NCBI RefSeq assembly: GCF_016892765.1
Contig: NZ_JAFEMD010000011.1
Coordinates: 1-64,000 of the forward strand
Source: Microvirga arvi
GTDB taxonomy: Bacteria; Pseudomonadota; Alphaproteobacteria; Rhizobiales; Beijerinckiaceae
Reading direction: 5' to 3'
Length of the DNA: 64,000 nt
Shown: positions 26,384 through 35,572 of the stretch, piece by piece
Layout: each line of letters starts with the position of its first letter
Numbering within the stretch: the stretch's first letter is position 1
Position numbers and translations under genes: made by a program
The notes under the pieces: model-generated
The model's database searches: none
Told to the model about the DNA's origin: nothing
What the model saw: the letters and a program-made list of their open reading frames with translations, nothing else

Positions 26384-26632
26384 TTCACCTTGCTCTTGCG
26401 GGATGCAGAACGACATGCGCTCTGGCCTTCGAAGGAGTTCAGATCGCTCCTGCGCATCCATCAAATTTTCGCTTATATAGTCGTTCCAGAGGCTTATCGC
26501 CTATCCCGCCACGGTCAACCGAGGCATTCGCGCGGCTCAAGCACTGGAAGCTCCACGGAAGGGGTTGCAGTGGCCCAATCGATCTGCTAGAGCGGCCACC
26601 TCTTCAGGAAAACCTTTCCTGAAACCGAGTTC

Positions 26633-26717
26633 GCGGTCATGGCGGAATTGGTAGACGCACTACCTTGAGGTGGTAGCGGGGAGACCCGTGGAGGTTCGAG
26701 TCCTCTTGACCGCACCA
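26633..26717 (+). tRNA. tRNA-Leu (anticodon GAG)
   Basis: An 85-base class II tRNA. The acceptor GCGGTCA pairs with TGACCGC, followed by A and encoded CCA. It has an anticodon stem CTACC/GGTAG with loop TTGAGGT (anticodon GAG), a long variable arm (CGGGGAGACCCG) and a T loop TTCGAGT. All arms pair. A rho-independent terminator follows 28 bases later. Confidence 0.97.
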
Positions 26718-26745
26718 ACTTTCGGCACTCCGGTGCTGAAGACGA

Positions 26746-26771
26746 AAAGGCCCCTATCCGGGGCCTTTTTT
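26746..26771 (+). terminator. rho-independent terminator after tRNA-Leu
   Basis: Stem AAAGGCCCC/GGGGCCTTT with a 4-to-6-base loop and a run of six T. It ends the tRNA-Leu transcript and insulates mgtE. Confidence 0.9.
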
Positions 26772-26939
26772 GTTGGCCGTACCTGCCCGGGGTAGGCGAC
26801 TTGTATCGCTTTCGCATGCTCCCGCATCGATTTGGCAAAAACGGCCAATAACCGATTCTTCGCAAAAGTCTTTTGGGCGCATTGCGCAGGTGGATGCACG
26901 CACCTAAAAGGCCAGCAACTCACCTCCCAAGGACGGCTC

Positions 26940-28364
26940 ATGCAGGAAGTCGAAGACAAGACGCTGCTTCCGAACCCCGATGGGCCCGAAACCGCAACCC
27001 CGGCGTTTCGGGACGAGGAAGGCGAGCTCAATCCGGAATTCCTGGCCGCCGCAGCCGATGCCATCGAGGCATCCGAGGCCGAGCGCCTGCAGGTCCTCGT
27101 CGAAGACTTCCACGAATCCGAGCTCGGCGATCTTCTCGAGGCCCTGGAGCCCGAGCACCGCCACCGCCTCATCGAGCTTCTCGGCTCCTCCTTCGACTTT
27201 GCCGCGCTCACCGAGGTGGACGAGGCCGTCCGCGAGGAGATCCTTGAGGAACTCGAGACCGCGACGGTGGCGGAGGGCGTGCGCGAACTGGATTCCGACG
27301 ACGCCATCACCATCCTCGAGAGCCTGCCGCAGGAAGAACAGGCGGAGGTTCTCGACCAGCTTCCCCCCATCGAGCGCGTGGCGCTCCAGCGCTCCCTCGA
27401 CTACCCCGAGGACAGCGCCGGACGGCGCATGCAGACTGAATTCATCGCCGTGCCTCCGTTCTGGACGGTCGGGCAGACCATCGACTTCATGCGCGACGCC
27501 CCAGATCTGCCGGAGACCTTCTACGAGATCTTCGTGATCGATCCGGCCGCGCATCTGCTCGGCGCCGTCGCCCTTGACCGGCTCCTGCGCTCCAAGCGTC
27601 CGGTGACCATCCAGGAGATCATGGACGACGAGCCGGATCGGTTCGAGGCCACTCAGCACCAGGAGGAGGTGGCGCGCCTGTTCGAGCGCTACAACCTCGT
27701 CTCCGCCGCCGTGGTTGACGAGGCCGGCCGGCTCGTCGGCACGATCCTGGTCGACGACATTGTGGACGTGCTCGAAGAAGAGGCCGACGCCGACATCAAG
27801 CAGCTCGGCGGCGTGAAATCGGACGAAGAGCTCTCGGACACGGTTCTCTACATCCAGAGAAGTCGCTTTCCCTGGCTCTTCGCCAATATGTGCACGGCCT
27901 TTCTGGCCGCCGGTGTCATCCGTTTCTTCGAAGATTCCCTGGAGCGGATGGTGGCGCTCGCGATCCTCATGCCCATCGTCGCCTCCATGGGCGGAAATGC
28001 CGGCACCCAGACCATGACCGTGGCCGTGCGTGCGCTCGCCACCCGCGAGCTGGGGCGCGCCAATGCCTGGCGCATCATCCGCCGCGAGGCAGCGGTCGGC
28101 CTGCTGAACGGGTTGGTCTTCGCGGTCATTATGGGAACCCTGGCAGGCCTCTGGTTCCAGTCGATCGAAATCGGCGTGGTCATCGGCCTGGCCCTCATTA
28201 CGGTTCTGTTTTTCGCTGCGGTCGGGGGGATCTTCGTGCCGCTCACTCTCAATCGGATGGGCGTCGATCCGGCCGTTTCGTCGGGCCCTTTCGTCACCAG
28301 CATCACCGACATCGTCGGTTTCTTCGCCTTTTTAGGCATCGCAACGGCATGGTTTAACCTGTAA
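26940..28364 (+). CDS. mgtE: magnesium transporter MgtE
   Basis: Mg2+ channel of the MgtE family, 474 residues. An N-terminal superhelical MgtE_N domain (about 45-145, LLEALEPEHRHRLIELL) is followed by a tandem CBS pair (about 150-280) that senses Mg2+. A connecting helix and five transmembrane helices (about 300-474) come next, with ILMPIVASMGGNAGTQTMTVAVRAL containing the pore Asn/Gly region. The start at 26940 has AAGGA 6 bases before it; an upstream in-frame ATG overlaps the terminator area. No M-box-like leader was recognised, which leaves CBS-mediated gating as the likely control. Confidence 0.94.
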   Translation: MQEVEDKTLLPNPDGPETATPAFRDEEGELNPEFLAAAADAIEASEAERLQVLVEDFHESELGDLLEALEPEHRHRLIELLGSSFDFAALTEVDEAVREEILEELETATVAEGVRELDSDDAITILESLPQEEQAEVLDQLPPIERVALQRSLDYPEDSAGRRMQTEFIAVPPFWTVGQTIDFMRDAPDLPETFYEIFVIDPAAHLLGAVALDRLLRSKRPVTIQEIMDDEPDRFEATQHQEEVARLFERYNLVSAAVVDEAGRLVGTILVDDIVDVLEEEADADIKQLGGVKSDEELSDTVLYIQRSRFPWLFANMCTAFLAAGVIRFFEDSLERMVALAILMPIVASMGGNAGTQTMTVAVRALATRELGRANAWRIIRREAAVGLLNGLVFAVIMGTLAGLWFQSIEIGVVIGLALITVLFFAAVGGIFVPLTLNRMGVDPAVSSGPFVTSITDIVGFFAFLGIATAWFNL

Positions 28365-28454
28365 GCTTGTTTCGCACCTGTTCCGTAAGGGCCTGTTAAC
28401 GCTCTTGCGTCATCCCTGGTGCGGTCCAGTCCTGCGTATAATACAGTTGAATCG

Positions 28455-29351
28455 ATGAAGACTCGCCGCCGCTCCCCCAGCCGTTCCAAGAACTCTGGCC
28501 TGACGACGTTCGTTCGGGTCACCCGGTTCAGCGCCCTCGCCGCTGTTGCGCTGGCGCTTGCCTCCTGTGCCATCGCTCCGTCGAGCCGCTACCCGGCAAA
28601 GGGCGATGCCCGGCCGCACGAGGGAGTCGCCACGGCTCACCAGCTGCCGATCCACGGGGTCGACATCTCGAAATGGCAGGGCGATGTGGATTGGGCGTCG
28701 CTGCGTCAGGCCGGCACCAAGTTCGCCTTCATCAAGGCGACGGAGGGCGGCGACCACATCGACAGCAAGTTTCACGAGAACTGGCAGGCTGCCAGGAGGG
28801 CGGGCGTCCCGCGCGGCGCCTATCACTTCGTGTATTGGTGCCGCCCGGCTCACGAACAGGCGGCCTGGTTCAAGAGGAACGTCCCGCAGGACCCTGACGC
28901 CCTCCCCCCGGTTCTCGACGTGGAGTGGAACGGCCAGTCCGTGAACTGTCCGAGAAAGGTTCCGCGCGAGCAGGCGCTCGCCATGATCGATGTCATGCTG
29001 CGCGAGATGGAAGCCCATACCGGCAAGCGGCCGATCATCTACACCGACATCACCTTCCACAAGGAAATCCTGGAAGGCGAATACAACGACTATCCCTACT
29101 GGATCCGCAGCACGGCGGCCGAGCCGCAGGTGCGCTACAACAACCGCCGCTGGACCTTCTGGCAGTTCACGACCACGGGCCGGGTGCCCGGCGTGAAGGG
29201 CGACGTCGACCGCAACACCTTCTACGGCACCGAGAATCAGTGGCGAATGTTCGTGCAGAGCGCCTGCGACCCGCGCGACCACGGCCGCCTCAGGTCCGTG
29301 GGCGTCTGCCGCGACATGGATGCGGTGCAGACGGCGAGCATCGACGAATAG
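28455..29351 (+). CDS. GH25-family muramidase lipoprotein
   Basis: Glycoside hydrolase family 25 (Chalaropsis-type lysozyme) of about 298 residues, which cuts peptidoglycan glycan chains. A basic N terminus and a hydrophobic signal ending ALASCAIAP (lipobox Cys) precede the catalytic barrel. Active-site acids appear in [14 protein letters not shown] and [23 protein letters not shown] and WTFWQFT are family motifs. A TATAAT lies only 12 bases before the ATG, so the message may be nearly leaderless; no clear ribosome site is seen. A terminator follows. Confidence 0.88.
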   Translation: MKTRRRSPSRSKNSGLTTFVRVTRFSALAAVALALASCAIAPSSRYPAKGDARPHEGVATAHQLPIHGVDISKWQGDVDWASLRQAGTKFAFIKATEGGDHIDSKFHENWQAARRAGVPRGAYHFVYWCRPAHEQAAWFKRNVPQDPDALPPVLDVEWNGQSVNCPRKVPREQALAMIDVMLREMEAHTGKRPIIYTDITFHKEILEGEYNDYPYWIRSTAAEPQVRYNNRRWTFWQFTTTGRVPGVKGDVDRNTFYGTENQWRMFVQSACDPRDHGRLRSVGVCRDMDAVQTASIDE

Positions 29352-29376
29352 GCCTTGCTGCAGAGCACATTGTTCA

Positions 29377-29408
29377 GGCTCCCTCGCAGGTCAGGGAGCC
29401 TTTTCTTT
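29377..29408 (+). terminator. rho-independent terminator after the GH25 gene
   Basis: An 8-bp stem GGCTCCCT/AGGGAGCC, loop CGCAGGTC, then TTTTCTTT. Confidence 0.88.
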
Positions 29409-29566
29409 GCCCGATTGCGACCAATGGCCGGTCACGAAGAGGCCCATTCCTGCACTTTCCTAATGCCACGGCCTTGATAAGGGCAGCATTGCTGACCAAA
29501 ATGCCCCACGACAAAAGCGATCCATCGCGTACCCTTCCGGGGCGTGAATGGATGTGGGAGGAATCA

Positions 29567-30739
29567 ATGCTGCCGAATGCCGCCAAGGGCTTCAACTTCG
29601 ATCTCGGCGAGACCGCCGACGCCATCCGCGAGACCGTCTCCGGTTTCGCCCAGGAGAAGATCGCGCCGCGCGCCGAGGAGATCGACCGCACCAATCAGTT
29701 CCCGCGCGACCTCTGGCCCCAGATGGGCGAGCTCGGCCTGCACGGCATCACTGTGGAAGAGGATTACGGCGGAGCGGGCTTGGGCTATCTTGAGCACGTG
29801 ATCGCCATGGAGGAGATCTCCCGCGCCTCCGCCTCGGTGGGCCTCTCCTACGGCGCCCATTCCAACCTCTGCGTCAACCAGATCCGCCGCAATGGCAACG
29901 AGGACCAGAAGCGCCGCTACCTGCCCAAGCTGATCTCCGGCGAACACGTGGGTGCGCTCGCCATGTCGGAGCCCGGCTCCGGCTCCGACGTGGTCTCCAT
30001 GCGCACCCGCGCCGAAAAGCGCGGCGACCGCTACGTGCTCAACGGCAACAAGATGTGGATCACCAACGGCCCCACCGCCGAGACCCTGGTGGTTTACGCC
30101 AAAACCGATCCGGAGGCAGGCCCGCGCGGCATGACCGCCTTCCTGATCGAGAAAGGCTTCAAGGGCTTCTCCACGCATCAGAAGCTCGACAAGCTCGGCA
30201 TGCGCGGCTCCGACACCTGCGAGCTGGTGTTCGAGGATTGCGAGGTGCCGGAGGAGAACGTGCTCGGCCAGGTCGGCAAGGGTGTGAACGTGCTTATGTC
30301 TGGCCTCGACTACGAGCGCGCCGTGCTGGCCGCCGGCTCCACGGGCATCATGCAGGCCTGCATGGACGTGGTGCTGCCCTACATCCATGAGCGCAAGCAG
30401 TTCGGACAGGCCATCGGCGAGTTCCAGCTCGTTCAGGGCAAGGTCGCCGATATGTACGTGACCATGAACGCGGCCAAGGCCTATGTCTATGCCGTCGCCA
30501 AGGCCTGCGACCGGGGCGAGACCACCCGCGAGGATGCCGCCGGCGCGATCCTTTACGCGGCCGAGAACGCCACCCGGATGGCACTCGACGCCATCCAGCT
30601 CCTGGGCGGCAACGGCTACATCAACGACTACCCGACGGGCCGCCTGCTGCGCGATGCCAAGCTCTACGAGATCGGCGCCGGCACCAGCGAGATCCGACGC
30701 ATGCTGATCGGCCGCGAGCTGTTCGCGAAGACGGCTTGA
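29567..30739 (+). CDS. ivd: isovaleryl-CoA dehydrogenase
   Basis: FAD-dependent acyl-CoA dehydrogenase of leucine breakdown (isovaleryl-CoA to 3-methylcrotonyl-CoA), 390 residues. Visible marks are [24 protein letters not shown], the isovaleryl-specific catalytic Glu (E250) in [10 protein letters not shown], and [40 protein letters not shown] precedes ATG 29567. Its product is the substrate of the mccB-encoded enzyme nearby, but the two genes are on opposite strands and five genes apart, unlike the usual ivd-mcc clusters. Confidence 0.93.
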   Translation: MLPNAAKGFNFDLGETADAIRETVSGFAQEKIAPRAEEIDRTNQFPRDLWPQMGELGLHGITVEEDYGGAGLGYLEHVIAMEEISRASASVGLSYGAHSNLCVNQIRRNGNEDQKRRYLPKLISGEHVGALAMSEPGSGSDVVSMRTRAEKRGDRYVLNGNKMWITNGPTAETLVVYAKTDPEAGPRGMTAFLIEKGFKGFSTHQKLDKLGMRGSDTCELVFEDCEVPEENVLGQVGKGVNVLMSGLDYERAVLAAGSTGIMQACMDVVLPYIHERKQFGQAIGEFQLVQGKVADMYVTMNAAKAYVYAVAKACDRGETTREDAAGAILYAAENATRMALDAIQLLGGNGYINDYPTGRLLRDAKLYEIGAGTSEIRRMLIGRELFAKTA

Positions 30740-30767
30740 ACACACTCGAAACCGCATTGTCACCGAG

Positions 30768-30793
30768 AACGGCCAGGAGCAGTCCTGGCCGTT
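30768..30793 (+). terminator. terminator hairpin after ivd
   Basis: An 11-bp stem AACGGCCAGGA/TCCTGGCCGTT with a GCAG loop. It has no strong T run, but it lies 29 bases after the ivd stop. Confidence 0.65.
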
Positions 30794-30882
30794 GCCATGT
30801 TCAGCCCCCTCCGAGCCACGGCACTTTCCGTTCACGGAAGAAAGGTTACAGTTAGGAACGGATTGATAACCGCGAGGCTGCG

Positions 30883-31536
30883 ATGCCCCTGAAACTCTAC
30901 GCGCACCCTTTCTCCTCGTACTGCCAGAAGGTCCTGATCGCGCTCTACGAGAACGATACGCCGTTCGAGTATCGGATGCTTGGGAACGAGCAGAGCGACA
31001 AGGAGCTGGAAGAGCTCTGGCCCATCAAGAAGTTTCCCGTGCTTGTGGACAATGGCCGCACCATCATGGAGGCCAGCATCATCATCGAACATCTGGGCCT
31101 TCATCACTCGGGACCGGTGCGGCTGATCCCGGATGATCCACGGGCCGCACTCAAGGTCCGGCTGATGGATCGCTTCTTCGACAACTATGTCATGACCCCG
31201 ATGCAGAAGATCGTCTTCGACCGCATCCGCCCGGAGCAGCACCGCGACCCCTACGGAGTCACCGAGGCGAAAGCCATGCTCGACAAGGCTTATCATTGGC
31301 TCGACAAGACGCTGACTGGCCGTGAATGGGCCGCCGGCGCCGGATTCAGTGCCGCCGATTGCGCCGCGGCCCCGTCCCTGTTCTATGCCGATTGGGCTCA
31401 TCCGATCGGTGAGGCATTCACGCACGTCCGGAACTACCGCCGGAAGCTGCTGGCCCGGCCCTCCTTCGCACGGGCGGTCGACGAGGCCCGGCCCTACCGT
31501 GCTTTCTTCCCTCTGGGCGCGCCGGACCGCGACTGA
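30883..31536 (+). CDS. glutathione S-transferase family protein
   Basis: A 217-residue GST: a thioredoxin-like N-terminal domain (residues 1-80, KLYAHPFSSYCQKVLIALYE with Ser/Cys near the active site, FPVLVDNG and the EASIIIEHL glutathione motif) and an all-helical C-terminal domain with ADCAAAPSLFYADW. Family members conjugate glutathione or act as isomerases; the subclass is not clear. It is followed, 95 bases on, by the RraA-family gene on the same strand. Confidence 0.88.
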   Translation: MPLKLYAHPFSSYCQKVLIALYENDTPFEYRMLGNEQSDKELEELWPIKKFPVLVDNGRTIMEASIIIEHLGLHHSGPVRLIPDDPRAALKVRLMDRFFDNYVMTPMQKIVFDRIRPEQHRDPYGVTEAKAMLDKAYHWLDKTLTGREWAAGAGFSAADCAAAPSLFYADWAHPIGEAFTHVRNYRRKLLARPSFARAVDEARPYRAFFPLGAPDRD

Positions 31537-31631
31537 TGCACGGCAGGAATGCGGCCGAAGGGCACTCGTTGCGGTGGCGCTCCCGGCCCTCGACCGCTAT
31601 GAAAGCCTGATCCACCATCAGGGAAAAATCC

Positions 31632-32336
31632 ATGACCCTCGACAAAGCCATCGCCGATGCCCTGCGGGCCGCCTCCACCGCGACGCTCACCACCGTGCTG
31701 CTGAAGAAGGGCATCCGCCGCTGCTGGATGAAGGGGCCGATGCCGGCCTTCAACGCATCAGAGAAGATGGTCGGGCGCGCCTTTACGCTCCGCTTCGTGC
31801 CCGCCCGCGAGGATCTTGCGACTCCTGAATCCTGGGCTTCGCCGATCTCCACCCGCGCTGCCATCGAGGACATGCCGGAGGGCTGCATCGCGGTGATCGA
31901 CTCCATGGGCGTGGTCGATGCGGGCGTCTTCGGCGATATCCTCACGGCCCGCATGAAGAAGCGCGGCGTCGCGGCGCTCGTCACCGACGGCGTGATCCGC
32001 GATGCGGTCGGCGTCGAAGGCACGAACCTGCCGATCTGGTGCGCGGGCGTGGCCGCTCCCCCTTCCGTCGCGGGCCTCACCTTCGTGGGCTGGCAGGAGC
32101 CCATCGGCTGCGGCGGCGTCGCGATCTTCCCCGATGACGTGATCGTCGCCGACCGGGATGGCGTCGTGGTGATTCCGGCCGCCATCGTGGAAGAGGTCGC
32201 CAAGGCTGCGGTGGCACAGGAGCATTATGAGCTCTGGGTCATGCGCGAGGTCGAGAAGGGCGTCCCCCTCCCCGGCCTGTATCCGCCCAATGCCGAGACC
32301 AAAGCCCGCTACGAGGCCGAGTTGAACAAGCAGTAA
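31632..32336 (+). CDS. RraA-family protein
   Basis: A 234-residue protein of the RraA/4-hydroxy-4-methyl-2-oxoglutarate aldolase family. The conserved core GVFGDILTARMKKRGVAALVTDGVIRDA contains the G.G...R/TDG.RD pattern that forms the metal and pyruvate site in aldolase members, and CGGVAIFPDDVIVADRDGVVVIP follows. Some members of the family only inhibit RNase E, others are aldolases. The intact TDG-RD residues favour an enzyme. Start at ATG 31632 behind AGGGA. The next gene follows after 24 bases. Confidence 0.85.
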   Translation: MTLDKAIADALRAASTATLTTVLLKKGIRRCWMKGPMPAFNASEKMVGRAFTLRFVPAREDLATPESWASPISTRAAIEDMPEGCIAVIDSMGVVDAGVFGDILTARMKKRGVAALVTDGVIRDAVGVEGTNLPIWCAGVAAPPSVAGLTFVGWQEPIGCGGVAIFPDDVIVADRDGVVVIPAAIVEEVAKAAVAQEHYELWVMREVEKGVPLPGLYPPNAETKARYEAELNKQ

Positions 32337-32360
32337 GACTTGCCCGAGTAAGGATGGCGG

Positions 32361-33188
32361 GTGTTCTACTACCTCTCCAAAGTCGCTTGGTTCTTTGCCA
32401 CGCCGTCCAACCTGCTGGTCAGCCTCATTCTGCTGGGGCTGATCCTCGCGCTCTTCAAGCGGCTGCGAACATTCGGCATCGGCCTGAGCCTCGTCTTCAC
32501 GCTGGCGACCATCGCCCTGGGTCTCCTCCCCATCGCCAGCTACATCCTGCTTCCTCTTGAGGAACGCTTCCCGGCTTTTCGTGATGACGGCAGGCCGATT
32601 AACGGCATCATCCTGCTCGGCGGCGCGGTTGAGGCATCCGATTCAAAGGCTCGGGGCAGTCTCGTCGCCAATGAATCGGCGGAGCGCGTGCTCGACACGA
32701 TCCAGCTCGCCCATCGCTATCCGAGCGCCCGCATCCTCATCTCCGGAGGTGGCGGCACGGTCTTCGGAGACGGTGCCGCCGAGGCACCGGTCATCGCGGA
32801 GTACTTCAGGAGCCTCGGCATCGACCCCGCCCGCATTCTGGTCGAGGATCGCTCGCGGACGACGGCCGAGAATGCCGTCTATTCGCAGGAACTCGCAAAG
32901 CCCCGCGAGGGCGAGCGCTGGCTCCTGGTGACATCGGCCTGGCACATGCCTCGTGCGGTCGGCGTGTTCGAGAAGGTTGGTTTTCCGATCATTCCCTATC
33001 CGGTCGACTTTCGTACTGCCGGTGGCGCCGGAACACACAGGCCCTTCGCCTTCGTCTCGGAAGGGTTGAGGCGGCTCGATATCGGCGCGAAGGAATGGGC
33101 AGGCCTGATCGGCTATTACGCGACCGGCCGCACAGCGCGGCTGTTCCCCGGACCTCAGGTTTCTGCAGGCGGTAGAGCCAGCCGATAA
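32361..33188 (+). CDS. YdcF/ElyC-family (DUF218) membrane protein
   Basis: A 275-residue protein with a GTG start (AAGGA upstream). Two N-terminal membrane helices (about 3-30 and 35-65) are followed by a DUF218 domain (about 80-255): GIILLGGAVE, SARILISGGGGT, EDRSRTTAENAVYSQEL, LLVTSAWHMPRAVGVFEKVG. Relatives such as ElyC and SanA take part in envelope and peptidoglycan maintenance. The end overlaps the convergent DUF3253 gene by 34 bases. Confidence 0.88.
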   Translation: MFYYLSKVAWFFATPSNLLVSLILLGLILALFKRLRTFGIGLSLVFTLATIALGLLPIASYILLPLEERFPAFRDDGRPINGIILLGGAVEASDSKARGSLVANESAERVLDTIQLAHRYPSARILISGGGGTVFGDGAAEAPVIAEYFRSLGIDPARILVEDRSRTTAENAVYSQELAKPREGERWLLVTSAWHMPRAVGVFEKVGFPIIPYPVDFRTAGGAGTHRPFAFVSEGLRRLDIGAKEWAGLIGYYATGRTARLFPGPQVSAGGRASR

Positions 33189-33430
33189 GTGCCGCGAAAA
33201 TCGTCAGGATCGACCGGCCGCCCCTTGCGCAGGATCACGATGCGTCCCTCTTTCATGAGGCGCACGGCCACCTTGCGGACCGGCTGCATGAGAGGCCCCC
33301 ACCCGTCCGGCTGGTTGCCGCCGAGAGCCTGGGCCACATCGGCGGGGCCGATGGTCTTGCCGGGGCCACGCTCCAGCAGAAGCCCGAGCATCGCGGCTTC
33401 CAGCTCCTCGGGTGTCACTGTCTTAGACAT
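33155..33430 (-). CDS. DUF3253-family small protein
   Basis: A 91-residue protein of the DUF3253 type with a winged-helix-like pattern: PEELEAAMLGLLLERG, TIGPADVAQALGG, MQPVRKVAVRLMKEGRIVILRKGRPVDP. It may bind nucleic acid, but no function is established. Its start overlaps the end of the DUF599 gene by 8 bases (likely coupled translation), and its end overlaps the convergent YdcF-like gene by 34 bases. Confidence 0.82.
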   Translation of the reverse strand: MSKTVTPEELEAAMLGLLLERGPGKTIGPADVAQALGGNQPDGWGPLMQPVRKVAVRLMKEGRIVILRKGRPVDPDDFRGTYRLALPPAET

Positions 33431-34115
33431 CGGTCTGCCTCACGGCTGCATCATGGGCATCGGACAGGAACTGGCGCCGCCACATCACGATCAGCACCCC
33501 GGCGGTCGCAGCCATGAACAGGTAGCCGCTCACGAACCAGCCGAGATAGGCGAGCGAGAAGAAGAAGGCGCGCTGGCCGCGATTGAAGTGCTTGCCGGCA
33601 ACCGCATTCATGGCACCGGCCTGGCGGGCGACGGCGAGCGCCTCTTCGCGGCTGCCCTCTTTCAGCACGGGAACGGCCCCGACAATGATCGCCATGTAGT
33701 TGAAGAGCCGGTACGACCAGGCGAACTTGAAGAAGGCATAGACAAAGATCACGGCGAGGCCGCCGACCTTTACATCCCAGGCAATCCGCGTCGGCGGCTC
33801 GCCGAAAGGCAGATCGGCGAAGAGCGGCAGCACCGAATCGGCCGATCGCAGGAGGGCCAGCACGCCGCCGATCGCAATCAGCGAGGTGGAGGCGAAGAAC
33901 GCCGTGCCGTTCATGAGCGACGCCAGGATCGTAGTGTCGACGATCCGGTTCTCGCGCACCACCATCTGCTCCATCCAGCGATAGCGGTACTGGTTCATCA
34001 CCTTGTTGAGGCTTTTCTGACCCGCCGGCGTGAGCTCGAGGGCCGCGTGATAGCCGAACCAGGCGACGAGGAAGAATGCCAGCGCCGCGTAATCGAGATT
34101 GGTGAAACCCAGCAC
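33423..34115 (-). CDS. DUF599-family membrane protein
   Basis: A 230-residue integral membrane protein of the DUF599 family with four main helices (about 8-28, 70-95, 115-140, 195-220). It also shows the family segments MNQYRYRWMEQM, ENRIVDTTILASLMNGTAFFASTSL and HFNRGQRAFFFSLAYLGWF. The role of the family is not known. It is followed directly by the DUF3253 gene with an 8-base overlap. Confidence 0.85.
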   Translation of the reverse strand: MLGFTNLDYAALAFFLVAWFGYHAALELTPAGQKSLNKVMNQYRYRWMEQMVVRENRIVDTTILASLMNGTAFFASTSLIAIGGVLALLRSADSVLPLFADLPFGEPPTRIAWDVKVGGLAVIFVYAFFKFAWSYRLFNYMAIIVGAVPVLKEGSREEALAVARQAGAMNAVAGKHFNRGQRAFFFSLAYLGWFVSGYLFMAATAGVLIVMWRRQFLSDAHDAAVRQTDV

Positions 34116-34189
34116 CCGTGATCTCCCGTTGACTCCGCCGCCATCATGCCCAGTTTGTTGAAGAGCTCATAGGGGGAGCAGAACCCGTC

Positions 34190-34600
34190 ATGCCTCAGAC
34201 CATCACCCGCGGCTACAAGACTTTGCTCGACGAGGCCAATGCAAAGATCAGAACCCTGCCCATCGACGAGGCCGTAGCCCTGCATGGCCGGGAGGACGTT
34301 GTGTTCGTGGACCTGCGCGATCCGCGCGAACTGGATCGCGAGGGACGAATCCCCGGCGCCGTGCACTGCCCGCGTGGGATGCTGGAATTCTGGATCGATC
34401 CGGAAAGCCCCTATCACAAGCCGGTCTTCGCCCAGGACAAGACCTTCGTGTTCTTCTGCGCGGCAGGCTGGCGCTCGGCCCTCTCCGCCGCAACGGCGCA
34501 AGACATGGGCCTGCAGCCGGTCGCGCACATGGAAGGCGGCTTCACCGCCTGGAAGAACACGGGCGGACCCGTCGAAACCACAGAGCCTAAGAAGGCCTAA
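34190..34600 (+). CDS. rhodanese-like domain protein
   Basis: A single-domain rhodanese of 136 residues. The active-site loop CAAGWRSA (Cys at about 97) and the [27 protein letters not shown] segment are typical. It transfers sulfane sulfur between small thiols or proteins. A fairly long N-terminal extension of about 30 residues precedes the domain. GGGGGAG lies upstream of the ATG. It ends with a 4-base overlap on the convergent acylphosphatase gene. Confidence 0.9.
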   Translation: MPQTITRGYKTLLDEANAKIRTLPIDEAVALHGREDVVFVDLRDPRELDREGRIPGAVHCPRGMLEFWIDPESPYHKPVFAQDKTFVFFCAAGWRSALSAATAQDMGLQPVAHMEGGFTAWKNTGGPVETTEPKKA

Positions 34601-34893
34601 ACCGTTCGCCGGATCTCGAACCGGTCCGTGAGATCGGTGTCAGTGACCTTGCCGTCGAGGATCTCCACATCCTCGACGAAGGCGCCGGCAGGCCCGTGAC
34701 GACAGGCTTTCAGCATAACCTCGACGAGGTCGGCAGGGCCTGAGAACAAGGCCTCGACCGAACCATCCATCCTGTTCCGAACCCAGCCTTTGAGGCCATG
34801 GAGTTGTGCCTGGTGCTGTGTCCAGGCGCGAAAGCTCACACCCTGGACGCGGCCTTGGATCAGAACATGGGCGGTTCGGCGTTCGGTCATCAT
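34597..34893 (-). CDS. acyP: acylphosphatase
   Basis: A 98-residue acylphosphatase, which hydrolyses acyl phosphates such as carbamoyl phosphate and 1,3-bisphosphoglycerate. The active-site Arg ([13 protein letters not shown], about residue 22) and Asn ([13 protein letters not shown], about 40) are both present. It lies 3 bases downstream of a small open frame and of the gamma-glutamylcyclotransferase gene on the same strand, suggesting one transcript. Confidence 0.93.
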   Translation of the reverse strand: MMTERRTAHVLIQGRVQGVSFRAWTQHQAQLHGLKGWVRNRMDGSVEALFSGPADLVEVMLKACRHGPAGAFVEDVEILDGKVTDTDLTDRFEIRRTV

Positions 34894-34896
34894 CCC

Positions 34897-35022
34897 TCAG
34901 CGCTGGGCATGGCGGGCATCGGTGTGACGGCCCGCGTCGGTGTCGTCGAGCGTCTGGATAATGCGCTCCGCATTCTGCGGGTCCACCTTGCGCAGGATTT
35001 CGTCAATCTTCCCGTATGGCAA
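34897..35022 (-). CDS. possible short protein between GGCT and acyP
   Basis: A 41-residue frame from TTG 35022, reading LPYGKIDEILRKVDPQ and on, ends 3 bases before acyP. Its amphipathic, charged composition looks coding. It begins 12 bases into the tail of the GGCT gene in another frame. No good ribosome site is seen, and the frame stays open upstream inside that gene. It could be a real small protein, or the former C terminus of GGCT after a frameshift. Confidence 0.35.
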   Translation of the reverse strand: MPYGKIDEILRKVDPQNAERIIQTLDDTDAGRHTDARHAQR

Positions 35023-35033
35023 AGGTTCTCGTT

Positions 35034-35540
35034 TCAGTGCGACTTGCGGATCGCCCCCGACGGAGCGCCCCAGAGCGGCCGCACCTTTGGGTGCTGCGGG
35101 ACGGGCGCAGAGGCTAACGTCTTGGGCAGCCAAACGCTGAGGCTCCGGATGTAATCCTCCGACAGGCCTGCGTGCCGGGCGGCCTCAATCACTCCCTCCA
35201 TGTAGCCGGGAAGTGGCATGCCGGGCTTGGCGCTGCGGCCGACATAGACCATGGCCCGCCGCGGCCCCTTCGCCGTCACGACAGGCTGAATGACCTTGGT
35301 GTAGAGGCCCGTCGAGAGGCTCTCATACCTGTCGAGCGCCGGCACGTCAGCGAGCGCCAGATCCCAGACCATGCCCCAGACCGCCCGCTGCGGATCGCGC
35401 ACCACGGTGGCGTAACCCTCATCGAAGATCATGAAGTGGTGGCGCATGAGCCGGCCGATGCCGACCGGCTTCGATGCCGGGCAGCGCCCGAGCATGGCAG
35501 CTTGGTCCATATTGGACCCGTAGGCGAAATAGAGGGGCAT
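35034..35540 (-). CDS. gamma-glutamylcyclotransferase-like protein
   Basis: A 168-residue GGCT-fold enzyme. The N-terminal YFAYGSNMD motif binds the gamma-glutamyl group and the Glu in ALDRYES is the expected catalytic acid. Family members cleave gamma-glutamyl amino acids to 5-oxoproline. The last 30 residues (Ala/Pro/Lys) look poorly conserved and overlap another open frame, so a C-terminal frameshift is possible. A palindromic repeat lies 32 bases upstream of the start. Confidence 0.82.
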   Translation of the reverse strand: MPLYFAYGSNMDQAAMLGRCPASKPVGIGRLMRHHFMIFDEGYATVVRDPQRAVWGMVWDLALADVPALDRYESLSTGLYTKVIQPVVTAKGPRRAMVYVGRSAKPGMPLPGYMEGVIEAARHAGLSEDYIRSLSVWLPKTLASAPVPQHPKVRPLWGAPSGAIRKSH

Positions 35541-35572
35541 GGCTGTGGGCTACCTGTTGCTGATCCCACCGT

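Noticed and set aside
26772..26939. M-box Mg2+ riboswitch before mgtE
   Set aside because: The 170-base leader shows no recognisable M-box conserved core; the upstream hairpin is the tRNA-Leu terminator.
28425..28455. Separate promoter call for the GH25 gene from a perfect TATAAT
   Set aside because: No acceptable -35 box at 16-18 bases, and the -10 would leave an almost leaderless message; mentioned only in the gene entry.
34897..35133. Full 78-residue version of the small frame before acyP
   Set aside because: Its first half lies inside the GGCT gene in another frame and looks like a shadow; only the part from TTG 35022 is kept, with low confidence.
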